From Acidimicrobiales bacterium (GTDB lineage: Bacteria > Actinomycetota > Acidimicrobiia > Acidimicrobiales > Palsa-688): a stretch of 12,258 bases of DNA. The stretch is from NCBI GenBank assembly GCA_030039575.1, contig JASHVH010000155.1, positions 1 through 12,258 on the forward strand, given 5' to 3'. Position numbers and translations under genes: made by a program. Below, one piece after another: positions 5,089 to 11,573 of this stretch. The stretch's first letter is position 1, and the number at the start of each line of letters is the position of its first letter. Below the pieces are notes generated by a model. The model saw only the letters and a list, made by a program, of their open reading frames with translations. It was not told the DNA's origin and did not search any database.

Positions 5089-5117
5089 CAGGTAGCAAAC
5101 ATATGTTCGACCATCAA
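5089..5117 (-). promoter_or_regulatory. Minus-strand promoter enclosing a LexA box
   Basis: On the minus strand, TTGATG (5112-5117) and TACCTG (5089-5094) are spaced by exactly 17 bp, and the LexA-like palindrome fills the spacer. Transcription would begin near 5082 and run left toward the two small ORFs. The -10 is weak, lacking the final T. A second candidate -10 on this strand, TATGTT (5098-5103), lies inside the palindrome. Confidence 0.38.
5096..5109. promoter_or_regulatory. LexA (SOS) box
   Basis: The minus strand reads CGAACATATGTTTG, 13 of 14 identical to the Gram-positive LexA/DinR consensus CGAACATATGTTCG. It also has the mycobacterial form TCGAAC-N4-GTT. The central AACATATGTT is a perfect palindrome. 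It is noncoding, AT-rich against a GC-rich background, and sits in a promoter-like spacer. LexA bound here would repress the minus-strand transcript, the plus-strand one, or both. Confidence 0.6.
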
Positions 5118-5220
5118 GAGCAGGCCAGACGACGCCAAAGTTGCGCAAGTGGCCAGCCACAGAAGGTCGTGGGACAGACCGGGTGAGGGCTATCTTGATG
5201 GTGCGCTCAAGCGGCGGTGC

Positions 5221-5226
5221 AATAAT
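5221..5226 (+). promoter_or_regulatory. -10 box for a leaderless transcript of the VOC gene
   Basis: AATAAT is an AT-rich -10-like hexamer in GC-rich surroundings. It is followed by 7 nt and then ATG 5234, so the mRNA would start at or one base before the ATG. TTGATG at 5195-5200 is a possible but widely spaced (20 bp) -35. No Shine-Dalgarno sequence is present. Confidence 0.42.
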
Positions 5227-5233
5227 CGACCCC

Positions 5234-5599
5234 ATGGGACTGGTCGGCCTGCACCATGTATCGATCAACGTCGACGATGTCGACTCGGCGATCGCCTTTT
5301 ATGTCGATGTGCTGGGGTTGAAGGTCCGTCCCGACCGGCCGGACTTCAGCTTCGGAGGCGCCTGGCTGGATGCCGGAGGCCAGCAGGTCCACCTCATCGA
5401 AGCGGAGCCGCCGGCGAACCTGGGCCAGCATTTCGCATTGGCTTTCAATGACCTGGCCAGCCTCGTCGCTGCGCTCCGGGGCCGGGGGCTCGAGGTGTCC
5501 GAACCCGTGCGGTCGGGCACCAGCCTCCAGTCCTTCGTCAATGACCCCGCTGGCAACCGGGTCGAGCTGCACCAGCCCGGCGTTTTTCCCGCTGGTTAG
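5234..5599 (+). CDS. Glyoxalase/bleomycin-resistance (VOC) family protein
   Basis: The protein (121 residues) is one complete VOC module of two beta-alpha-beta-beta-beta repeats. It opens with LHHVSINVDDVDSAIAFYVDVLGL, the classic family start. Likely metal ligands are His7 or His8, His53 in VHLIE, His66 in GQHFALAF and Glu111 in RVELHQP. DPAGNRVEL (104-112) is the usual second-repeat signature. All ligand positions are filled, so it is probably a metalloenzyme (glyoxalase, epimerase, dioxygenase or resistance type), not a binding-only relative; the reaction cannot be told. It is cytoplasmic. ATG 5234 is chosen because the fold starts there and a leaderless -10 precedes it; an upstream extension in the same frame has no family resemblance. 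The FAD oxidoreductase follows 114 bp downstream. Confidence 0.84.
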   Translation: MGLVGLHHVSINVDDVDSAIAFYVDVLGLKVRPDRPDFSFGGAWLDAGGQQVHLIEAEPPANLGQHFALAFNDLASLVAALRGRGLEVSEPVRSGTSLQSFVNDPAGNRVELHQPGVFPAG

Positions 5600-5713
5600 C
5601 CACGGTGGCAACAGGCTCGGCCCTGGCCTGCGGGCCCGCCGGGCGGCCGGCCACCTACCGTGGTACGCGAAACCCGCGGCGCTCGGTGGCCGGAGATCGA
5701 CTTATGCAGGCAC

Positions 5714-6850
5714 ATGGCCAGCGGCTTGACGGTCTGGGCTGACCAGCTGGAGGTGGGCGAGTCCTCTGTCCTCGACCTGAACACCGACGGCGAGCCGGTG
5801 CCCCGGCCGGACATCTTGGTCGTGGGCGGCGGGGTGCTCGGGGTGGCCACCGCTCTGGCCTGCCAGAGAGCCGGGCTCGGTACAGTGTCGCTGATCGAGG
5901 CCCGGAGCCTCGGGTCGGGTGCCACGGCCGGCGCGGCCGGTCTTCTGGTCCCAGAAGCCCACCAAGGGTCAGACCCCACCGCCTTTGTCGAGCTGGCCCG
6001 GGCCAGCCTGGAGCTCTGGCGAGGTTTGGAGCGCGAGCTGCCCCGGGGCGTCGGTTACAAGGACATGGACTGGATCGGTCTCGCGCCCCAGCCGGAGGGT
6101 TTCCTGGCGAACCCGCCCAAGACGGTCGAGTGGCTTAGCGAAGAGGACGTCGTGGAGCTGGTCCCTGGGTTGGGAAGGAGAACGACGGGCGCAATGGTGC
6201 GGCACCAGGGCCGCGTCAACCCTCTGCGGGCGGTAAGCCGCATGGCCGCTCAGTTGCCGCACGTCGCCACTGGTGTCGTGGCGGCCGGCTGTCAGGCAAA
6301 GGGAGGGTCGATCGTGACCGTCTTCACGAGCAAGGGGGCCATCGCTCCGGGAGCGGTCATCTTCGCCACCGGCCTACCCCCCGACCTCACCGGCCTCGGC
6401 CTGAGCATCCCGGCCAATCTGGTGAAGGGACACCTGGCGGCGACCGAACCGGTGGCGTTGACGGTGGCCGGTTCGGTAGCGCCGTTGGCCACCCAGATCG
6501 AGGGCGGGCGGCTGCTGGTGGGAGGCACACTTGACACCAGTGACACTTCGAGCGGGGTCAACGCAGCGGTGGTTGAAGGGGTTAAACGAGACCTGTACAC
6601 AGCCTTCCCGCGACTGGCCGGCGTCCGCCTTAGCCACCAGTGGTGCTGCTGGCGGCCTCACCACCCCGATGACCAACCGGTTATCGACCGTGTCCCCGGC
6701 CTGGACAACGCCTGGTTCACGAGCGGTCACTACCGCACCGGGATCCTGATGGCGCCGGCTACGGCTCGCCTGCTCTCCGAATGGGCCCTTGCCGGAAGGA
6801 AGCCCGAAAGGGCCTCCCCATGGGGCCTGGACGGGCGCTGGGGATCCTGA
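5714..6850 (+). CDS. DAO-family FAD-dependent oxidoreductase (glycine/sarcosine oxidase-like)
   Basis: A 378-residue flavoenzyme. VVGGGVLGVATA (36-47) is the N-terminal GxGxxG dinucleotide fold, followed by an acidic residue ending the second strand (LIEAR) and SGATAGAAG near the flavin. The C-terminal part has WRPHHPDDQPVID and SGHYRTGILMAPAT, matching the flavin and substrate-carboxylate-binding ends of glycine oxidase (ThiO) and related D-amino-acid or sarcosine oxidases; both Arg residues are kept. The expected reaction is oxidation of a small amine or amino acid to an imine with transfer of electrons to O2 or another acceptor. No thiamine genes are near, so ThiO itself is not supported. 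ATG 5714 is preferred over GTG 5660; neither has a good ribosome binding site, and the N-terminal LTVWADQL segment fits a common extension of this family. Confidence 0.83.
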   Translation: MASGLTVWADQLEVGESSVLDLNTDGEPVPRPDILVVGGGVLGVATALACQRAGLGTVSLIEARSLGSGATAGAAGLLVPEAHQGSDPTAFVELARASLELWRGLERELPRGVGYKDMDWIGLAPQPEGFLANPPKTVEWLSEEDVVELVPGLGRRTTGAMVRHQGRVNPLRAVSRMAAQLPHVATGVVAAGCQAKGGSIVTVFTSKGAIAPGAVIFATGLPPDLTGLGLSIPANLVKGHLAATEPVALTVAGSVAPLATQIEGGRLLVGGTLDTSDTSSGVNAAVVEGVKRDLYTAFPRLAGVRLSHQWCCWRPHHPDDQPVIDRVPGLDNAWFTSGHYRTGILMAPATARLLSEWALAGRKPERASPWGLDGRWGS

Positions 6851-6939
6851 CCCGAAGAACGGCTACGCATGAAAGGTGAACATCTTCTCGGCCTCGATGC
6901 GTGCCCCGAGCCCATCGGTTTCATCGAGCCAAGTTTCAA

Positions 6940-7305
6940 ATGTCGGCGCTAGCATGCGTCACGGTGCCCGAGGCAAACGCCACCGACGACCTGGACGGGC
7001 CTATCGCAGACCCGGAGCACCACAGGGTCGTGTTCGAGAACGACCATATCCGCGTGCTCGAGACCATCATCCCGGTAGGGGAACGGACGCCGCTGCACAC
7101 CCATCTGGCCAAGCACCTGATGGTGGCCAGTAGCGGCAGCCACTTCATCCGCCGGGACGCCGGCGGGGCGGTGGTCTTCGACACTCGTGCTACCGAGCCG
7201 CCGGCGGTCATCAAGCCCATCGATTGGAGCGACGGCACCCCGGCCCACACCCTCGAGAACACGGGCGAGGACGTTATCCACGTCACGGCTATAGAACTCA
7301 AGTAG
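6940..7305 (+). CDS. Small cupin-domain protein
   Basis: The protein (121 residues) is a single cupin barrel. Motif 1 is GERTPLHTHLAKHLMV (47-62), with His53, His55 and His59 as candidate metal ligands; the usual motif Glu is not evident. Motif 2 is PAHTLENTG (101-109), with His103. Small one-domain cupins serve as isomerases, dioxygenases or regulators, and the family alone does not reveal the role. There is no signal peptide. The start is uncertain: ATG 6940 has no ribosome binding site, while GTG 6964 follows TAGCAT (6950-6955) by 8 nt and could be a leaderless start giving 113 residues. It lies 89 bp after the FAD oxidoreductase and converges on the transporter operon, with a strong hairpin between. 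Confidence 0.76.
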   Translation: MSALACVTVPEANATDDLDGPIADPEHHRVVFENDHIRVLETIIPVGERTPLHTHLAKHLMVASSGSHFIRRDAGGAVVFDTRATEPPAVIKPIDWSDGTPAHTLENTGEDVIHVTAIELK

Positions 7306-7350
7306 CGGCGTGCCCGGTCAGGGCCAACACACTTTCTCGGCCCTGCGCCC

Positions 7351-7377
7351 GGTGGCGGGAGTGTCCCCCCCGCCACC
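7351..7377. terminator. 9-bp stem hairpin between convergent genes
   Basis: GGTGGCGGG (7351-7359) and CCCGCCACC (7369-7377) are exact reverse complements around a 9-nt loop. A weaker 6-bp hairpin, AGGGCC/GGCCCT (7320-7344), lies just left of it. They sit in the 95-bp gap between the cupin gene (+) and the substrate-binding protein gene (-), the expected place for a shared terminator. No T tract is present. Confidence 0.62.
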
Positions 7378-7400
7378 ATGAGCGCAGATAAGGGCCTCGC

Positions 7401-8786
7401 TTATGACGTCGAGACGAGCGAACTGGGCGGCAGGGCGATGTCCCCGGTGTACGTCGTCACCGGCCCTGAGCCGACGTTCGTCACCTCCACTCGAGTGAGG
7501 TTCACCCCGCCGAGCCAGCTTCCCGTCGGGGTCACTGAGGGCGGCGCCGTGGTGGTGAGCTTGACCACCTCGGCCCCCTGGAAGCCGTAGTGCACGGTGC
7601 TCGAGTACGAGAGCGGGACAAAGCCGGGGGTAACGAAGCTCTTCCCCGATTTTTCTATGGCCGAGATCAGCCCGGCCCGCGTCAGGTTTTTCCCGGCCGC
7701 CTGAAGTGCCTGCACGAAGGTGTAAGCCAAGGCAACGCCGTACTCGGTGTTCCCATCAAGGCCGGTCTTGGCGTAAAGGGCCGGGGCATAATCCTTCAAC
7801 AGCTTGGTCTCGACCTTTACCCAGGGGTTGGACACTTGCGACTCGGGCGGCTCGTACGCATCGGTGATGACGCCGTTCAATAGCGCCGCGGCGGCCTTCA
7901 CCTGCGTGGCAGTCCCATGGCTCGCTTTGGTGTAGGCCTCGAGCAGTGGTCCCACCGTCGGCGAGTCAGCACCCACGTTCGATATCACGTATTGAGGGAA
8001 ATAGCCGATGGACGCGGCCGGCAGCATCGTCAGTGCCGTCGCCGCCGGGATGGTGGCCATGGCCACCACTTGCGCCCCGGCTGCCTTCAGCGCTGCCACT
8101 TGATTGGAAAGAGGCCCGGACAAAGTGGCGGCATCGTAGGTCTGCTGCGACACCACCGTCGGCTTGGCCAGTTCCATATTGAGGCCCTTGACGAAGTCCT
8201 GACCGAACTCGTCGTCCTGCGTCAGGTACCCAACCTTCTCACCGCCGAAATGCGAGGCGATGTACGCACCGAGTATCTTCCCCTCGACCGTGTACGGAGG
8301 TTGCCAGCCGAAGCTGTCAGGGTATTTGGGGTTGCTCCAACAGTTGCACCCCGATTCGATGAAAAGCTGGGGCACTTGCTCCGAATTGAGGAAGGCTTGC
8401 ACGGCCGCTTGCGTCGGCGTCCCGAGCGAACCGACATCGGCGAAAATGTCGTCCTGCAGCACCAGCTTTCGAGTCAGCGTGGCCGTCTCAGCCGGGTTGT
8501 ACTGATCGTCGAGGTAGATGTACTTGATCTTCCGGCCGTACACCCCGCCGTGGTCGTTCACCCAGTTGAACACCGCGTCCATGGCGGGGGCGATCTCGTC
8601 GTAGCCGGGCGCGGCCGGCCCGGTGAGCGGCACCGTAGCGCCAATGGTAATGCTCGTGGCCGTGACGCCGGGGGCCTGGGCTGAGGCGGCCGGAGCCATA
8701 ACGCCGATGCCCAGGGTGCCGACCATCGTGCCGGCGGATATGCCCGCCACCCAACGTCGCCTTGATGACTGGTTCTTTTCTTTCAC
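7401..8786 (-). CDS. ABC transporter substrate-binding protein, branched-chain amino acid type
   Basis: A 461-residue secreted binding protein of the Leu/Ile/Val (Peripla_BP_6) class. It has a Sec signal peptide: RRR at 9-11, a hydrophobic core at 12-31, and cleavage expected after ASA (34-36) or AQA (36-38). There is no lipobox Cys, so it is not an obvious lipoprotein. The mature part opens with the typical ITIGATVPLTGPAAPGYDEIAPAMDA pattern, and GVYGRKIKYIYLDDQYNPAET fits lobe 1. It captures an amino acid or related small molecule for the LivHM channel; the ligand is unknown. I prefer GTG 8786, with AAGGGAG (8792-8798) 5 nt upstream. ATG 8801 overlaps the livM stop (ATGA) but lacks a ribosome binding site. 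An unusual CNCW (Cys pair) follows the conserved ESG at about residues 143-149. Confidence 0.88.
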   Translation of the reverse strand: MKEKNQSSRRRWVAGISAGTMVGTLGIGVMAPAASAQAPGVTATSITIGATVPLTGPAAPGYDEIAPAMDAVFNWVNDHGGVYGRKIKYIYLDDQYNPAETATLTRKLVLQDDIFADVGSLGTPTQAAVQAFLNSEQVPQLFIESGCNCWSNPKYPDSFGWQPPYTVEGKILGAYIASHFGGEKVGYLTQDDEFGQDFVKGLNMELAKPTVVSQQTYDAATLSGPLSNQVAALKAAGAQVVAMATIPAATALTMLPAASIGYFPQYVISNVGADSPTVGPLLEAYTKASHGTATQVKAAAALLNGVITDAYEPPESQVSNPWVKVETKLLKDYAPALYAKTGLDGNTEYGVALAYTFVQALQAAGKNLTRAGLISAIEKSGKSFVTPGFVPLSYSSTVHYGFQGAEVVKLTTTAPPSVTPTGSWLGGVNLTRVEVTNVGSGPVTTYTGDIALPPSSLVSTS

Positions 8787-8797
8787 TACTGCTCCCT

Positions 8798-9976
8798 TCA
8801 TTCGTTCAACGGATCGTGCACCAAATTCGGCTGATGATCAGCGGCACTCGGAGGGAAATGCGTCGCATGCCGAGGAGCGGCGCGCTCGTCGCGCGAGATC
8901 GACCACTGCTTCGACACGTGCTCCCATAACCAACGAAGACCCCCCTGGATGCCGCTAGGGGCAGCGATCATCACGACGATCAGTACGACGCCGAAAATGA
9001 TAGTTGCGAGATAGGCGCTCGTCCCGGCACCGAGGCCGAAGTCGCCCGATACGGACGTCGACCACTGCGGCACGTAGACCAGCAGGATGGCGCCCCACCA
9101 CATCCCGAACAGGCTCCCGGCGCCGGCCAGGACCATGGCCGCCAGCAGCTCGATGGAGAGCGTCAGGGGGAACTCACCCGTGCTCACCACTCCAGTCGAC
9201 AGGCCGAGAAATGCGCCGGCCAACCCCGCGCACCCTGCGCTCACTGCGAAGGCGGTCACTTTGGTGCGGGCCACGTGCACGCCGGACAGCGAAGCGGCCA
9301 CCTCGTTGTCCCGGACGGCTCGGAAAGAACGCCCGAACCGGCTCGTCAGGAGGTTCGCCAGCAGCACAAGGGTTATCAGAGCACCGGCAAGCTCGATCCA
9401 GGCCAACCACTCCTCCGGGTTGATGCCCCCCGGTGCGGTCGGGACGATCGTGGTCAACCCCTGGTCCCCCCCGAACGTGGTACTCCATTTATCGGCGATC
9501 GGAGGCAACGCCAGGGCCAGCAACAGGGTGGCACCCGCAAGGTACGGCCCTTTCAAGCGGGTGGCGGAAATCCCGACCAGGAGGCCCAACGTGGCGGCGG
9601 CACCAATCGCAGCCAGCAACTCGAGGACGAAGTTCATATGCGTGTGGGTCATGAGCAAGGCGACCGTGTAGGCCCCGACGGCCATAAACGCGCCTTGGCC
9701 GAGCGATATCTGGCCAGTGGTGCCGGTGAGCAGGCTCAGGCCGGCGAGGGCGATCAAATAGAGCGCAATCTCACCGACGAGGACGTTGTTGTACGGGCTC
9801 AACGCGGACGTGACGAAGTAAAGGACGACCGCGCCCAATAAGGCAAGGACCAAATGACGGGCCAACGGTTGCCTGGGAAAGCGGGCGCGGCCCCACCACG
9901 GCCGGGGGCGCAGAGGCTTACCGGTCTCCGGCGAGACCTGGTACCTCGCCACGTCGGCCGGCGCCACCCCGGTCAA
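8798..9976 (-). CDS. livM: Branched-chain amino acid ABC transporter permease LivM
   Basis: A membrane protein of about 392 residues with an N-terminal cytoplasmic stretch of about 40 residues, then a series of hydrophobic segments. GLSLLTGTTGQISLGQGAFMAVGAY is the LivM hallmark around TM2-TM3. The segment FRAVRDNEVAASLSGV is the cytoplasmic coupling loop that contacts the ATPases. It pairs with LivH to form the channel. The C-terminus carries a charged tail of about 40 residues, rich in His, Pro and Arg, longer than usual. The start is uncertain: TTG 9976 lies 1 nt after the livH stop, while GTG 9967 and GTG 9952 are in-frame alternatives; none has a clear ribosome binding site, so translation is probably coupled to livH. 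Confidence 0.88.
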   Translation of the reverse strand: MTGVAPADVARYQVSPETGKPLRPRPWWGRARFPRQPLARHLVLALLGAVVLYFVTSALSPYNNVLVGEIALYLIALAGLSLLTGTTGQISLGQGAFMAVGAYTVALLMTHTHMNFVLELLAAIGAAATLGLLVGISATRLKGPYLAGATLLLALALPPIADKWSTTFGGDQGLTTIVPTAPGGINPEEWLAWIELAGALITLVLLANLLTSRFGRSFRAVRDNEVAASLSGVHVARTKVTAFAVSAGCAGLAGAFLGLSTGVVSTGEFPLTLSIELLAAMVLAGAGSLFGMWWGAILLVYVPQWSTSVSGDFGLGAGTSAYLATIIFGVVLIVVMIAAPSGIQGGLRWLWEHVSKQWSISRDERAAPRHATHFPPSAADHQPNLVHDPLNE

Positions 9977-9977
9977 A

Positions 9978-10856
9978 TCAAACTACCCGCGCCGAAGGCC
10001 GGGAGAAGATCCCCTGAGGCCTGGCCATGAGCGTGACCATCAACAAAACCAGCGCGCCGAGCGGTTCGAGGCCCGAGCCGAGGTAACCCCCCACGTACGA
10101 GATGCACAACCCCGTGACGAGCCCGCCGACCAGAGCGCCAACCGGGCTTTCCAGGCCACCGATCACAGCCGCGGTGAAAGCGTAAATCAGGTCCAGGTCC
10201 ATGAAGTACGGGCCGAATGCGCTCGTCGGTGCGATCAACAAGCCGGCCAGTGCCCCGACCAAGCCGGCGAGCCCCCAGCCCAAGGTGAGCAGCCTCCCGA
10301 CGCGCACTCCGAGCAACCTCGATACCTCGCGGGCGAAAGCGGATGCGCGCATGCGCAGCCCGAGGGTGGTCGCCCTGAACAGCACCAGGTTGGCCGCCAT
10401 CAGGAGCAAGACGGCGACCAGGATAAAGACGTCGAAGTGCGAAAAAGCGATCCTCGTGCCCCCGACGACGAGGCCGCTTTGGGAAAAAGCGGCGGGAAAG
10501 CCGCGGCTGGAGTTGCCGTACACAGCGCCCGCCACCCCTTCGAGCACGATGACCAGCCCGATCGTCACGATAACGGGGTTGAGATCGGGTTTGCCTTCGA
10601 GCGGCCGGATCAGGACCATCTGGACGAGGGCCCCGAGGACGAAGCCGATCGCCAACGCGGCCACGAAAGCCCACCAATAATTCAAGCCCCGGTCGAGCAG
10701 AGTGGAGGCGATAAACGTCGTCAACATGGCCATCGCGCCCTGGGCAAAGTTTATGACCCTCGTCGCCCGGAAAATCAGGACGAGCGCCAGCGCCAAGGCG
10801 GCGAATATCATCCCCTGGGTGACGCCGTCGAGCGTGATGTTGATAAAGAGGCTCAT
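9978..10856 (-). CDS. livH: Branched-chain amino acid ABC transporter permease LivH
   Basis: The protein (292 residues, normal for the family) is almost entirely membrane segments. It has the LivH signature LIFRATRVINFAQGAMAML near residues 27-45, the coupling-loop sequence LRMRASAFAREVSRLLGV near 171-188, and AAVIGGLESPVGALVGG near 230-246. With LivM it forms the inner-membrane pore of the importer. ATG 10856 is supported by GAGGTGAGGGA directly upstream, which overlaps the end of livF (the gap between the genes is only 9 nt). Nothing is missing or unusual. The substrate range of such systems is broad (Leu, Ile, Val, other amino acids, urea, amides) and is set by the binding protein. Confidence 0.91.
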   Translation of the reverse strand: MSLFINITLDGVTQGMIFAALALALVLIFRATRVINFAQGAMAMLTTFIASTLLDRGLNYWWAFVAALAIGFVLGALVQMVLIRPLEGKPDLNPVIVTIGLVIVLEGVAGAVYGNSSRGFPAAFSQSGLVVGGTRIAFSHFDVFILVAVLLLMAANLVLFRATTLGLRMRASAFAREVSRLLGVRVGRLLTLGWGLAGLVGALAGLLIAPTSAFGPYFMDLDLIYAFTAAVIGGLESPVGALVGGLVTGLCISYVGGYLGSGLEPLGALVLLMVTLMARPQGIFSRPSARVV

Positions 10857-10865
10857 TCCCTCACC

Positions 10866-11573
10866 TCAGAAACCCAAATAGTGGCGCCGCAGCTCGGTAT
10901 TGACGGCCAAGGTTGGGGCCAGGTCATCGGCGACGACCTGGCCCAGGTTGAGGACGATGGCCCGACGAGCCACAGAAAGGGCGCTGCGAGCGTTCTGCTC
11001 GACAAGGACGACCGTCATGTCCGACCCGGAGGTCTGGTCCACCAGCAGGGTCATCAGCTGCGCAATGACGAGCGGGGCAAGGCCGAGAGAGGGCTCGTCC
11101 AGCAATAAAAGCCGGGGTCGGGTGATAAGTGCGCGCCCGAGGACGAGCATCTGGCGCTCCCCACCCGAAAGCGTGGAGGCGTGGCGGTGACGGAAGCCGC
11201 TGAGCCGGGGGAACAATTCGAACGTGGCTTCGATCGCCGCTTGCCTGCGCCCGCGCGGGGTACACCAGAGCGTGGCCACGTGCAGGTTGTCCTCTACCGT
11301 GAGCTCCTCGATGATGCCCCGGCCCTCAGGCACATGGGCAACACCGCGACGGGCGATATCCTCGACAGAGTTACCCAATAGTTCCCGCCCGTCAAAATGC
11401 ACCGAGCCGCTTTTGGGCTTGGCCAAGCCACTGATAGCACGCAACAGTGTGGTCTTGCCGGCACCATTGGCTCCGAGCACGGCAGTAATTTCACCTTCTT
11501 GCGCCCTGAAGGACACCGAGCGCAACGCGCTTACCGCCCCATAAGTAACGCTCAGTTCCCGCACTTCAAGCAC
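10866..11573 (-). CDS. livF: Branched-chain amino acid ABC transporter ATPase LivF
   Basis: The protein has 235 residues, typical of LivF. Walker A is GANGAGKTT (34-42), the Q-loop region is VAHVPEGRGII (78-88, the LivF form), the signature is LSGGERQ (135-141), and Walker B is LLLLDE (155-160), followed by the D-loop SLGLAP. VVLVEQNA replaces the usual switch His with Gln/Asn, as is normal in LivF. It hydrolyses ATP with LivG to drive import. GTG 11573 is chosen because AGGAGG lies 6 nt upstream and the protein starts as LivF proteins do (LEVRELSVTYGAVSAL). The upstream in-frame extension is Arg-rich and would run far back into livG. The start overlaps the livG end by 8 bp. Confidence 0.9.
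   Translation of the reverse strand: MLEVRELSVTYGAVSALRSVSFRAQEGEITAVLGANGAGKTTLLRAISGLAKPKSGSVHFDGRELLGNSVEDIARRGVAHVPEGRGIIEELTVEDNLHVATLWCTPRGRRQAAIEATFELFPRLSGFRHRHASTLSGGERQMLVLGRALITRPRLLLLDEPSLGLAPLVIAQLMTLLVDQTSGSDMTVVLVEQNARSALSVARRAIVLNLGQVVADDLAPTLAVNTELRRHYLGF

Noticed and set aside
5104..5187. A 27-codon plus-strand ORF starting inside the LexA box (ATG 5104).
   Set aside because: The ATG is part of the palindrome itself, the ribosome binding site is poor and the peptide has no recognisable feature.
4867..5268. A 133-codon minus-strand open frame reaching back over the VOC gene start.
   Set aside because: The start lies inside the VOC gene and no ribosome binding site precedes it; only the last 23 codons, after GAGGAGGT, have support.
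5600..5663. CCACGGT (5600-5606) and ACCGTGG (5657-5663) inverted repeat, with the palindrome GCGGGCCCGC (5630-5639) between, after the VOC gene.
   Set aside because: The arms are 50 bp apart and the sequence is nearly all G/C, where such repeats arise easily; a terminator is possible but not supported.
5714..6850. Naming the FAD oxidoreductase thiO (glycine oxidase of thiamine synthesis).
   Set aside because: The C-terminal motifs resemble it, but no thiG, thiS or thiE gene is adjacent and related amine oxidases share the same motifs.
6870..6951. A short plus-strand ORF (ATG 6870) before the cupin gene.
   Set aside because: Twenty-seven codons, no ribosome binding site, overlaps the cupin start; no sign of coding.
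7917..8684. A 255-codon plus-strand open frame opposite the substrate-binding protein.
   Set aside because: Its composition (Arg/His/Gly-rich, no hydrophobic pattern) is typical of antisense frames in GC-rich DNA, and the minus strand has a clear signal peptide and family match.
10437..11108. A 223-codon plus-strand open frame across the livH/livF junction.
   Set aside because: Low-complexity Asp/Gln/Arg/His-rich shadow of two certain genes; it crosses a gene boundary that has a real ribosome binding site on the other strand.
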